A stretch of DNA of 64,000 nt, taken from positions 1,922,001 to 1,986,000 of the forward strand of contig NZ_CP027786.1 in NCBI RefSeq assembly GCF_003795145.1, given 5' to 3'. The first letter of the stretch is position 1. Every line of letters starts with the position of its first letter. Shown here piece by piece: positions 17,393-25,522 of this stretch. The stretch comes from Tetragenococcus koreensis. GTDB taxonomy: Bacteria > Bacillota > Bacilli > Lactobacillales > Enterococcaceae. The translations under genes and the position numbers were made by a program. Below the pieces are notes generated by a model that saw only the letters and a list, made by a program, of their open reading frames with translations, was not told where the DNA came from and made no database searches.

Positions 17393-18346
17393 TTATTGGA
17401 CTATTATTTGTGATTCTAAGGAATTTGAATACCGTAGCTGGCCATCTTTCGTAATTACCAAGCCATTTAAATCCTCTGATTGATTTAAAATATCAATAAT
17501 TTCTTCAGGTGTTTTTCCAAACAAGCGCGTAGTCCAAATTTCACCGTCAACTGATTTATCAGAAACGATTGTGATACTAGCCAAATTTGTTTCAAGCGGA
17601 TAGCCGGTTTTTTGGTCAAAGATATGATGGAATGTTTTTCCGTTCAATTGATTGGTGCGTTCATAAATCCCTGAAGTAACGACCGATTTATCTTTTACTT
17701 TGATCGCTGCTGCCAATTCACCTCGTGGAGAAAACGGGCTTTGAATACCAATACGCCAATAACCATCTTCATGTTTGGGTGCATCTCCGTAAGTTAGAAC
17801 ATTTCCCCCTAGATCAATTAACGCAGAATTGACGTTGTTTTCTTTAAAGTAAGTCAACAACTTATCTGCAAAGTAACCTTTTGCAACGGCCCCTAAGTCT
17901 AATGACATCCCTCTTTTTGTTAAAAAAACCGTTTTAGCTTCTTCATTCATATAAATATTTTTCGGGTCAATTCGCTGCAGCAACATGTTAATTGCTTGAT
18001 CTGAAGGACGGTTAGCATCATCAAAGCCTATGTGCCAAGCTTGAATTAAGGGGCCGATCGCAATGTTTAAAAAACTATTCTGCGGCAAACTGTGTTTTTT
18101 CCCTAATTTAATTAATTCAAATAACTCATCATCGACTTTTACAGGAGCCACACCTGCTTGATGATTAATCACCATCAATTCTGACGCGTCATCGTTGGCA
18201 CTAAAACGTTTTTCATAATCAATCAATTGTTTTTCAGCTTCTGGCAAAAGCTCTACAGAATGCGCATGTTCTACCCATAATTTGATAACCGTCCCCATTA
18301 AATGAAGGGTTCTTCTTTCCTCACTCATATACACCCTACTCCCCAT
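17393..18346 (-). CDS. apbE: FAD:protein FMN transferase (ApbE family)
   Basis: A 317-residue ApbE-type enzyme that attaches FMN to a threonine of target flavoproteins using FAD. It has the family blocks LDLGAVAKGYFADKLL (about 152-167), ALIDLGGNVLTYG and the late threonine/aspartate region. No lipobox is visible, so it seems cytoplasmic, unlike secreted ApbE of electron-transfer systems. The start at 18346 has a weak SD; an ATG at 18328 with GGGGAG upstream is an equal alternative. It follows the glycosylase gene by a few bases, probably in one transcript. Its substrate is not evident in the window. Confidence 0.9.
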   Translation of the reverse strand: MGSRVYMSEERRTLHLMGTVIKLWVEHAHSVELLPEAEKQLIDYEKRFSANDDASELMVINHQAGVAPVKVDDELFELIKLGKKHSLPQNSFLNIAIGPLIQAWHIGFDDANRPSDQAINMLLQRIDPKNIYMNEEAKTVFLTKRGMSLDLGAVAKGYFADKLLTYFKENNVNSALIDLGGNVLTYGDAPKHEDGYWRIGIQSPFSPRGELAAAIKVKDKSVVTSGIYERTNQLNGKTFHHIFDQKTGYPLETNLASITIVSDKSVDGEIWTTRLFGKTPEEIIDILNQSEDLNGLVITKDGQLRYSNSLESQIIVQ

Positions 18347-18351
18347 CTTTT

Positions 18352-19002
18352 CTATTCGTTAAAGTTTAATTGATAGCCAACCAAAAAGCTATCCGCAAAT
18401 GTTACTTCATCCTTTACATAAATCTTACCAAATTCATCGAGTAACCCATGGAATTCTTGCGCATCTTGCAGCGTAAAACCTATTAATTCAGGTACTTGTT
18501 TTTTTAAGGAAGAATAGTTTTTAATACCATCTACACCAAGAAAACCGAATAACTTTTGCGTATACTTATCTGCAATAAATACTTTTTCGTCAAAAACGTA
18601 TAGTAATAATGCATCCGCCGTCTCTTCCCCGATTCCTCGTAATGACAGCAATTGTGAACGCAGTTTTCGTTTATACGCAATCTTTACTTTTTCTAAATCA
18701 AAGTTGTAGTCATTAAGCCACTGAAATGTCTCTAAAATTGCCCTACTTTTATTTTTATAAAAGCCGCTAGGACGAATCAGTTCCATTAAATGCTCTCTTT
18801 CCAACTGATGAATCTTTTCGGGCATAAAAGCTGTTTCTGCTTTGATATTAGCCAAAGATTTTTCGACATTGTTCCAATTGGTATTTTGCACCAAAATCGC
18901 ACCTAAGATAATTTCAAACTTACTATCGGCCGGCCACCATCCTTGTGGTCCCATTTTTTGCAACATTTTGGTATAAAGTTGATATAGCGTTAACCTCTGC
19001 AT
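18352..19002 (-). CDS. HhH-GPD base-excision glycosylase, MagIII/endonuclease III-like
   Basis: A 216-residue endonuclease III-fold protein. The helix-hairpin-helix is LLSLRGIGEETADALLLY and the catalytic aspartate is in FIADKYTQKLFGFLG. The lysine of bifunctional Nth enzymes (GxGRKTA) is replaced by Glu (GIGEETA), and there is no four-cysteine iron-sulfur loop at the C-terminus. That suggests a monofunctional glycosylase such as the 3-methyladenine type (MagIII). It begins the glycosylase-apbE pair. The damaged base it removes cannot be told from sequence. Confidence 0.82.
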   Translation of the reverse strand: MQRLTLYQLYTKMLQKMGPQGWWPADSKFEIILGAILVQNTNWNNVEKSLANIKAETAFMPEKIHQLEREHLMELIRPSGFYKNKSRAILETFQWLNDYNFDLEKVKIAYKRKLRSQLLSLRGIGEETADALLLYVFDEKVFIADKYTQKLFGFLGVDGIKNYSSLKKQVPELIGFTLQDAQEFHGLLDEFGKIYVKDEVTFADSFLVGYQLNFNE

Positions 19003-19062
19003 CTTTTTCTATTCTTCCTTATTTTTATTTTAATATTTTAACATAAAAGCACAGTAAGAATA

Positions 19063-19100
19063 ACAAAAACAGACTGAATATTATCGTGATATCCAGTCTG
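19063..19100 (-). terminator. Rho-independent terminator after DUF4387 gene
   Basis: CAGACTG (19070-19076) and CAGTCTG (19094-19100) form the outer stem with further A-T pairs inside; the minus strand continues with TTTTTGTTATT. It closes the AtuA/DUF4387 transcript. Confidence 0.8.
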
Positions 19101-19113
19101 GGTTTTACGTTTT

Positions 19114-19431
19114 CTATTTTTCAGGTACCTCTATCGATAAAAGGTTGGCATATTGTTGGGAACCATGCATATCACTTTCTCCTACCGATCCTTGTGACCA
19201 AGGACGTGGAATTGTGATTTTGATGCCTCGTGCCGGTTTTACATGTTCGAAAGTAATAATATCGTCTACCTCTATTTGATACAACTTAGCAAAACTTTCT
19301 TTCGTTAAGACTTTACTGGCCACAAAATGCTCATAGTCCTCTAAGTTATCAAATAAAATATCAAATGTTAACTCAAAGGGACCTGAATTTTTACTGCGAA
19401 TTACCCGCGCATAATCTTGTAATTTTATCAT
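19114..19431 (-). CDS. DUF4387 family protein
   Basis: A 105-residue protein opening MIKLQDYARVIRSKNSGPFE and containing FDILFDNLEDYEHFV, matching the DUF4387 family from memory. Such proteins are usually encoded directly after an AtuA-like (DUF1446) protein, as here, with the start ATG overlapping the stop of the upstream gene by 4 bp. The two are probably subunits or partners. The biochemical function is unknown. Confidence 0.82.
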   Translation of the reverse strand: MIKLQDYARVIRSKNSGPFELTFDILFDNLEDYEHFVASKVLTKESFAKLYQIEVDDIITFEHVKPARGIKITIPRPWSQGSVGESDMHGSQQYANLLSIEVPEK

Positions 19432-20789
19432 TTGCCCACCTCCTGCATTATCACTGGAAATTGTGCTACTGGCTCCTCAATTTTTAGTAAATGATACACA
19501 TTAAATTGACAAACTTTACCTAATGGGATTTCTAATGGCGTAAAGGGCATCCCAATATTGCCAGAAGTCGCCACACGACCTGGATAACCATAATGTAGTA
19601 AGGTAGTACGAATACGATTTACCACTAATTGCGCCATTTCTTGTGTAGGTGCAGCTACTTCTGCGATGACACACATTTCATGGCCCGCTTCATCGGTTAA
19701 ACTTTCTAAATTTTTCATTGTCGCATTCTTCCCATATGGATGAAAAATAATTTGGGATTGGCTGCATTCCTCTGGTAATTCTTTTTCCATTTGTTCTTTG
19801 ACATAGGCGAGTGCTTCATCCATTTGCGAAATTAAAATCGGATCACGCACGCCCATAACTGTAATCGAACGATAACCAACGACTTTTGCGCCTTCTAATT
19901 TAACCATGTAATTTTCATCTTTTATAAAACGACTCCCAGAAATTCGAGTGGTGCGATCTGTTTCCGCTTTAAACTCACATTCTTCCAGATTTAAGGTTCC
20001 GCCAGGTCCTGGTAAATTGAAGGCGCTGCTTTTTTCATACATCGTATGAGCCGCAACAGTATGCGGCAGCGCTTTGGCGTCAAGGTTCATTGGCTCAATC
20101 AAAAAATGATCAGAACGCAAAGTTCCCAGTACGGTTTTACCGGCGGGCACACAACAAATCGCGCCACACTCAATAATTTTTCCCATATGCCAAGCTAAAG
20201 CAGAATCAAAACCATAATACATTCCTAAAGCAGCTGTAGGTGCTGGATCATAGGTTCTGCCGCCAATAATCACATCAGGCTTTTTTTCAGCTTTTAATAA
20301 TGTCAAATACGGTTCAGCGCCCATTTGTGCCGTAACTACTGTCGTTTGGTCCACTTCTTCTTGTGTTAGTTCAGGAACATTTTGCATCGCCGTGATTTTT
20401 CCATCTTGCAAAGCGCTATCAATTTGTTTTTTAGGAATATCACTATAGATCTTTGCTAAGTTAATCGATAATTCTTGTTCATTGGCGATTTGTTCCACGA
20501 TTTTTATAAATAAATCCACATGCTGATTCGTACCGTCACCGCCCGCCGAACTGACGATTAAAGGGATCCCTGCTTTTTTAGCAGCTGGAACTAAAACAGA
20601 CAGTTCTTTATAGTAGGCGGATTCAGGACAAGTCATTTCGCCTAGTGCTAATTTTTGCGGTCCTGAATCTGTCGAGCCAGCATCAACAACAATCCCGTGT
20701 GGTTGCCTTTTCATTCCACGCTCAAAATCTTCTAAAGGAAATCCATAACCTAGCATCCCATTAGGTACTAGTACACGTAACTCTTCCAT
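19428..20789 (-). CDS. AtuA-like (DUF1446) protein
   Basis: A 453-residue protein with the family features GIVVDAGSTDSGPQKLALG (33-51), SSAGGDGTNQHVDLF, VIIGGRTYDPAPTAALGMY and FNLPGPGGTLNLEECEF. The family is named after AtuA of acyclic terpene use in Pseudomonas, but its reaction is not settled and relatives in Firmicutes probably act on other substrates. GGAGGTAAT precedes the ATG. It forms a two-gene unit with a DUF4387 gene, with no other metabolic gene next to it to hint at a substrate. Confidence 0.85.
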   Translation of the reverse strand: MEELRVLVPNGMLGYGFPLEDFERGMKRQPHGIVVDAGSTDSGPQKLALGEMTCPESAYYKELSVLVPAAKKAGIPLIVSSAGGDGTNQHVDLFIKIVEQIANEQELSINLAKIYSDIPKKQIDSALQDGKITAMQNVPELTQEEVDQTTVVTAQMGAEPYLTLLKAEKKPDVIIGGRTYDPAPTAALGMYYGFDSALAWHMGKIIECGAICCVPAGKTVLGTLRSDHFLIEPMNLDAKALPHTVAAHTMYEKSSAFNLPGPGGTLNLEECEFKAETDRTTRISGSRFIKDENYMVKLEGAKVVGYRSITVMGVRDPILISQMDEALAYVKEQMEKELPEECSQSQIIFHPYGKNATMKNLESLTDEAGHEMCVIAEVAAPTQEMAQLVVNRIRTTLLHYGYPGRVATSGNIGMPFTPLEIPLGKVCQFNVYHLLKIEEPVAQFPVIMQEVGK

Positions 20790-20931
20790 TTTATTACCTC
20801 CAATTACTTGAATACTTATATTTATTGTATACTCAAATGAAATAAACGTCTAATCCACTTTTTAAATTATTTGTTCTGGGCTTAACAGAAAGTAAAAACT
20901 AGCTATTAGATAAGCCCAACAGGCAGAATTA

Positions 20932-20959
20932 TTGAATTTTTCACAAATTTTGCTATAAT
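20932..20959 (+). promoter_or_regulatory. uvrC: uvrC promoter
   Basis: TTGAAT (20932-20937), 16 bp, TATAAT (20954-20959). The perfect -10 and position put the transcript start near 20966, just before the inverted repeat at 20967. Confidence 0.78.
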
Positions 20960-20966
20960 GAACATA

Positions 20967-21019
20967 AGTTCTCAATGACTGTTTGGAAGTTTCCGGCACA
21001 ATGTTTGAGAACTATTTTT
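20967..21019 (+). promoter_or_regulatory. 5' stem-loop in uvrC leader
   Basis: AGTTCTCAA (20967-20975) and TTGAGAACT (21005-21013) form a perfect 9-bp stem enclosing a small GGAA/TTCC hairpin, followed directly by ATTTTTAT. Placed at the very 5' end of the mRNA it could act as a weak attenuator or protect the transcript. Confidence 0.6.
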
Positions 21020-21037
21020 ATGAACGTAAATAAGGTG

Positions 21038-22852
21038 ATGACAACGAATCAACAAATAAAAAACAAATTAGCCTTACTGCCTGATCAACCTGGTTGTTAT
21101 ATTATGAAAGATAAAACAGGTACGATCATTTATATCGGCAAAGCAAAAATTTTAAAAAATCGTGTACGTTCTTATTTTACTGGTGGTCATGATACAAAAA
21201 CTGAACACTTAGTTAGTGAAATTGCAGATTTTGAATACATCGTTACTGAATCAAACATTGAAGCATTATTACTGGAAAATAATTTAATCAAAGAAAATCT
21301 GCCAAGATATAATATTATGCTGAAAGACGATAAAACTTATCCTTTCATCAAAATTACGAATGAAAAATATCCACGCTTGTTGATTACCCGTAAAGTGTTA
21401 AAAGATGGAGCAGAGTATTTTGGTCCTTATCCAGATATTGGTGCTGCCAATGAAACAAAGAAAATTCTGGATCGTATTTTTCCTTTGCGTAAATGCGGAC
21501 CTCATCAAAAAACGCCTTGTTTGTATTATCATTTAGGTCAATGTTTATGTCCGTACGCTTTTAATGTGGACCCTGCTGTCTATACGAAGATTGTTAAAGA
21601 AATCAAACACTTTTTTAATGGCGGCTATAAAGATGTCCAACAAAGTTTGAAAGAACAAATGGATGACGCTGCTGAAAATATGGAATTTGAAAAAGCAGCA
21701 GAGTTGCGCGATCAAATCAATTCTATTGAAACAATTATGACACGACAAAAAATGACTTCTACCGATTTGAAAGATAAAGATGTCTTTGGCTACACAGTGG
21801 ATAAAGGTTGGATGTGCGTCCAAGCATTCTTTATTCGTCAAGGTAGGATGATTAAACGTGATGTATCGATCTTTCCATTTTATAAAGAAGAAGCCGATGA
21901 CTTTTTGACTTATGTTGGTCAATTTTATCAACAAAATGAACATTTTATTCCAAAAGAAGTATTAATTCCAAACGATATTGACAAGACTGCTGTAGAAGCA
22001 TTATTAGATACAAAGGTGATTCAACCACAACGTGGACAAAAGAAAAAACTAGTAGAGCTCGCTAATAAAAATGCTCGTGTAGGTTTAAAAGAGAAATTTG
22101 ATTTGATCGAACGAGCGCAAGAACGGACGGTAGGAGCTGTCGAAAAACTAGGGCAAGCATTAAATATTCCTACCCCTGTTCGTATTGAAGCTTTCGATAA
22201 CTCGAACACAATGGGGACAAACCCTGTTTCTGCGATGGTGTCCTTTGTTGATGGCAAACCATCTAAAAAAGATTATCGCAAGTACAAAATCAAAACAGTA
22301 GATGGGTCAGACGATTATGCATCTATGCGTGAAGTAATCTATCGTCGTTATTCACGTTTGCTAAAAGAAGAAAGCACACTCCCTGACTTAATTTTAATCG
22401 ATGGTGGTAAAGGACAGGTAGACGTAGCAAAAGATGTATTAGAAAACCAACTAGGTGTTGATATCCCTATTGCAGGACTAGCCAAAGATGATAAACATAA
22501 GACAAGTGAATTATTATTTGGCGAAGATTTACATTCGGTAATGCTAGAACGTAGTTCCACAGAATTTTTCTTATTGCAACGCATTCAAGATGAAGTGCAT
22601 CGTTTCGCGATTACTTTCCATCGTCAATTACGCAGTAAGAACAGTTTTTCTTCTAAGTTAGATGGCATTGCTGGACTTGGCCCTAAGCGAAAAAAGAATT
22701 TGCTGAAAAAATTCAAATCATTAAAAGGCATTCAACAAGCAACTATTGAAGAAATAAAAGAAGCGGGTGTTCCTAAAAATGTAGCGGAAAACGTTATGGA
22801 AGAATTAGCGCCTGCAAAAAAAGATAAAGAAAACTCCACTGCGAAGGAGTGA
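21038..22852 (+). CDS. uvrC: Excinuclease ABC subunit C
   Basis: The nuclease subunit of nucleotide excision repair, which cuts on both sides of a lesion marked by UvrA/UvrB. In order: GIY-YIG domain ([20 protein letters not shown], then RSYF), UVR motif ([20 protein letters not shown]) that binds UvrB, the C-terminal RNase H-like part ([42 protein letters not shown]) and a tandem HhH region ([19 protein letters not shown]). The ATG at 21038 gives 604 residues and fits where homologues begin; an ATG at 21020 is possible and a frame from 20975 would run through the leader hairpin. SD is weak (AAGG at 2 nt). Confidence 0.95.
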   Translation: MTTNQQIKNKLALLPDQPGCYIMKDKTGTIIYIGKAKILKNRVRSYFTGGHDTKTEHLVSEIADFEYIVTESNIEALLLENNLIKENLPRYNIMLKDDKTYPFIKITNEKYPRLLITRKVLKDGAEYFGPYPDIGAANETKKILDRIFPLRKCGPHQKTPCLYYHLGQCLCPYAFNVDPAVYTKIVKEIKHFFNGGYKDVQQSLKEQMDDAAENMEFEKAAELRDQINSIETIMTRQKMTSTDLKDKDVFGYTVDKGWMCVQAFFIRQGRMIKRDVSIFPFYKEEADDFLTYVGQFYQQNEHFIPKEVLIPNDIDKTAVEALLDTKVIQPQRGQKKKLVELANKNARVGLKEKFDLIERAQERTVGAVEKLGQALNIPTPVRIEAFDNSNTMGTNPVSAMVSFVDGKPSKKDYRKYKIKTVDGSDDYASMREVIYRRYSRLLKEESTLPDLILIDGGKGQVDVAKDVLENQLGVDIPIAGLAKDDKHKTSELLFGEDLHSVMLERSSTEFFLLQRIQDEVHRFAITFHRQLRSKNSFSSKLDGIAGLGPKRKKNLLKKFKSLKGIQQATIEEIKEAGVPKNVAENVMEELAPAKKDKENSTAKE

Positions 22853-22934
22853 TGGAGTCTAGTTATTGAGAGAGTAATAATTTTGACTCATTTCTCCCAT
22901 TGATGTTGTTATAATATAGAAAGCTAACAGAATG

Positions 22935-23089
22935 AAGAAGCTGTGACATAAGTTTTTTTGATAATAAAATATCCGAACTATAGAGAGATTACTCCTGCGA
23001 TTACTCGTCGTAAATTCACGACAATTGGCAATTTCATCAACTATAGTTCGGGTATTTTTGTCTGGTTTTTACTTATGTCACAGCTTCTT
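22935..23089. repeat. MITE-like palindromic element
   Basis: A 155-bp element with perfect 19-bp terminal inverted repeats: AAGAAGCTGTGACATAAGT (22935-22953) and its complement (23071-23089). A second, inner pair of 15-bp arms (22969-22983 and 23041-23055, one mismatch) surrounds a centre holding a smaller TCGTCG-type dyad. It carries no gene. It lies between the ends of uvrC and the original crtM stop. It looks like a small non-autonomous element or a large conserved RNA hairpin; no clear target duplication was found. Confidence 0.75.
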
Positions 23090-23109
23090 TCTTTATTTAT
23101 TATCTTCAA

Positions 23110-23225
23110 TCAAGCTTCAGCAGCAATTCTAGCGATTTCAGGTAACAAAGTAAGTTTTCTTTGTCGGCTGACCTTTTGCCTGGTAGTTAAAACAGCATAA
23201 TTTTTCTTTCGAATCACTGTTAATA
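23110..23225 (-). pseudogene. crtM: 3' fragment of crtM, cut off by IS insertion
   Basis: Read on the minus strand from the IS edge, the frame gives (LL)TVIRKKNYAVLTTRQK and continues to LLPEIARIAAEA and a TGA at 23110-23112. Joined to residue 250 of the main crtM frame on the other side of the element this restores a protein of about 285 residues, the usual CrtM length. The 5-bp TAATA at 23221-23225 is the target duplication. No start codon or SD is available, so this part is not translated as a CrtM fragment. Confidence 0.9.
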
Positions 23226-24775
23226 ACTCAAGTTTCGCACATGTAAAATGATATTAAACAACGGTCTTATCAACTCTTAGGTCGAAAAAAGTCCTGATAT
23301 TGACTGCCTACCTTTTTATACAAAAAGAACTCCTTTTGTTTTATAATTGATTTAACCACAAACCAAAAACAAAGGAGTTCTTGCCTTTATGGTACACTTA
23401 AAAGCTATTAAAAATCAATTACCGAATGAAATAAAAGCCCTTTTTTCTGAATTAAAAGTCACGCAATTTTTAAAACAAGCCCATATGGAAAAGCAAAAAG
23501 GGTATTCGGTGGCTATTCTATTCACTTTTCTCTTTAGCCTCGTCTTTAAAGGAAAATCCTTAAACCAAGTTCTCAGTGGGCGGGAAAGCGACCAATACAT
23601 GAAAAAAGATACCGTGTATCGATGGATGAACAATCCCCATAACAACTGGCGTCTGTTTTTACTTCGGTTTAGTGCGTCTGTCATCGAAAAGCTCCATTCT
23701 TTAACGGATACGAAAACCCATATTCGGACGTTGATCTTGGATGATTCGACGTTTTATCGTAATCGAAGCCAAGAGGTACCAGGCTTAGCTCGTCTTTGGG
23801 ATCATGCGCTCAAACAAGGATACAAAGGGTATCGTATGCTTACTTTAGGATTCTCCGATGGCTATTCTTTCATTCCGATTGATTTCGGGTTACTATCCGG
23901 TAAGAAAAAAGTGAACCAAACAATAGCAGAAAAAGATCAACGAACCGTAGGAGCCAAACGATTCAACGAACCGTAGGAGCCAAACGATTCAACGAATCAA
24001 GTCGTAAAATGCCCGAAGTGGCACTTGAGATGGTTCAACGCGCCTTGAACCAAGGGATTTACGCCACCCATGTGTTGATGGATAAATGGTTTACTTCCCC
24101 TAAAATGATAGACCAATTACACGATATGGGGATTCACACCATTGGGATGGTGAAAAATGGAAAAACCAAATACCTTTTTCATCAACGTTTATACAAGCTG
24201 GAAGAACTTTATGCCAAATCTACGAAAGAATATACACAAGAAGCGATTATTTCCTCGATTGTGGTGAAACCAAGCTCCGGCAAAAATCCCGTGAAAATCG
24301 TTTTTGTCAAAAATCACAATAAGAAAAGTGCTTGGTTGGCGATTATGACCGATGATCTGGATTTATCTTCCCAAGAAATGGTCAAAACATACTCGGCGAG
24401 ATGGGACATCGAGACATTTTTTAAGGCATCGAAATCATTGCTTCATCTGACTAAAGAAACACAAACGCGACATTATCAAGCCTTAATTTGTCACACCACC
24501 ATTGTGTTCACACGGTATATTTTATTAAGCTGGCAGCAGCGCTGTGCCAATGATGAGCGGACCTTAGGTGGCTTATTTTATGAACTGGGCGATCAAATAA
24601 AAGAACTCGATTGGTCCGCTGCTCTTATCGAATTAGTACATATTATTCAAGCGGTAAGCGAAGAATCAGGAAGCCAATTACAAGATTTTATTACAAGTCA
24701 ACTCCAACACTGGGTGGATACTCTGCCCCGTTATATCAAGGCTTATCTCCCAGATTTGGTGTGCGAAACTTGAGT
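23226..24775 (+). mobile_element. IS4-type insertion sequence within crtM
   Basis: A 1550-bp element with 16-bp perfect terminal inverted repeats: ACTCAAGTTTCGCACA at 23226-23241 and its complement at 24760-24775. It is flanked by a 5-bp direct repeat TAATA (23221-23225 and 24776-24780). One transposase gene fills it, broken by a 26-bp tandem duplication. It inserted in crtM about 105 bp before its original stop. Without the duplication the element would be 1524 bp. Confidence 0.93.
23389..24773 (+). pseudogene. IS4-family transposase, frameshifted by 26-bp duplication
   Basis: A DDE transposase now in two frames: 23389-23976 (195 residues) and 24009-24773 (254 residues). The segment CAACGAACCGTAGGAGCC...ATT occurs twice head to tail, at 23938-23963 and 23964-23989. 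Removing one copy leaves 1359 bp, an unbroken 452-residue protein reading DQRTVGAKRFNESSRKMPE across the join. Visible motifs are LILDDSTFYRN (first Asp), VLMDKWFTSPKMID, and WDIETFFKASKSLLHLTKET near the catalytic Glu region. The element is probably unable to move on its own. Confidence 0.92.
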
Positions 24776-25522
24776 TAATAACTCGCGATAGAAGAAACTA
24801 GCAGCCACAACCGCCTTGCGTGCCTCTTGATCAATCAAGGGGAGCATGGTTAACCCGTTTTGATAAGACTTTTCAGCAATGTGAGCTTCAAATTCCCATG
24901 CAGCAATAAATTCATCTGTTACCTTTTTTTGCTGCAGCATACGCTTAGATACGCCAAATTTAGTTAGAACTTCTTGTGGCAAATAAATTCGATTGTTATC
25001 AAAGTCTTCTCCTATGTCACGCAAAATATTCGTTAATTGCATCGCTTCGCCCATCTTTTTGGCTTGTGCTGTAATTTTCCGCCAATTTTTAGAAAGTATC
25101 GGCAACAACATCAACCCAACTGAGCCTGCTACATAATAACAGTAATCAATCAGTTCAGCTTGTGTTTCAGGCTGAGTAAACGTCTCATCTTGCTTTTGCC
25201 CTTCCAGCATGTCGAAAAATGGCTGTATAGGCATATCGTAATTTTGAAATACCACTGACAGTGCGCGCCACATCGCTTGATTGGGTATATGTCCTGTTGC
25301 AAACGCCTGGAGTTCTTGTTCTAATTTAAGCAGGCCTGTAATATCGTGATGTTTATCAATTAAATCGTCTGCCTTGCGACAAAACGCATAAACCGCAAAA
25401 ATGCTCCATGCTTTTTCTTTTGGTAATTGTGAAAAAGCCGCATAAAAGCTTTTTGAATGCTGTTGAATTATCTTTTTGCACGTAAGAAAATCTTCTTTAT
25501 ACCGTTCAAACTCATTGGTCAT
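24743..25522 (-). CDS. crtM: 4,4'-diapophytoene synthase, truncated by IS
   Basis: A squalene/phytoene synthase-type enzyme that joins two farnesyl diphosphates into the C30 carotenoid precursor. Both Asp-rich sites are present: AFCRKADDLIDKHHD (about 46-60) and NILRDIGEDFDNNRIYLP. The reading frame gives 259 residues, but the last nine (QVSHTKSGR) are encoded by the right end of the IS element; native sequence stops at FFYRELLT. The missing 35 residues lie at 23110-23225. Loss of the last helices probably weakens or abolishes activity. It overlaps crtN by 11 bp. Confidence 0.92.
   Translation of the reverse strand: MTNEFERYKEDFLTCKKIIQQHSKSFYAAFSQLPKEKAWSIFAVYAFCRKADDLIDKHHDITGLLKLEQELQAFATGHIPNQAMWRALSVVFQNYDMPIQPFFDMLEGQKQDETFTQPETQAELIDYCYYVAGSVGLMLLPILSKNWRKITAQAKKMGEAMQLTNILRDIGEDFDNNRIYLPQEVLTKFGVSKRMLQQKKVTDEFIAAWEFEAHIAEKSYQNGLTMLPLIDQEARKAVVAASFFYRELLTQVSHTKSGR

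Noticed and set aside
22958-23200. 80-codon plus-strand frame
   Set aside because: It covers the MITE-like palindrome and the reverse strand of the crtM fragment; no SD.
23389-24773. Programmed frameshift in the IS4 transposase
   Set aside because: The frame break coincides with an exact 26-bp duplication, and removing it restores the frame.
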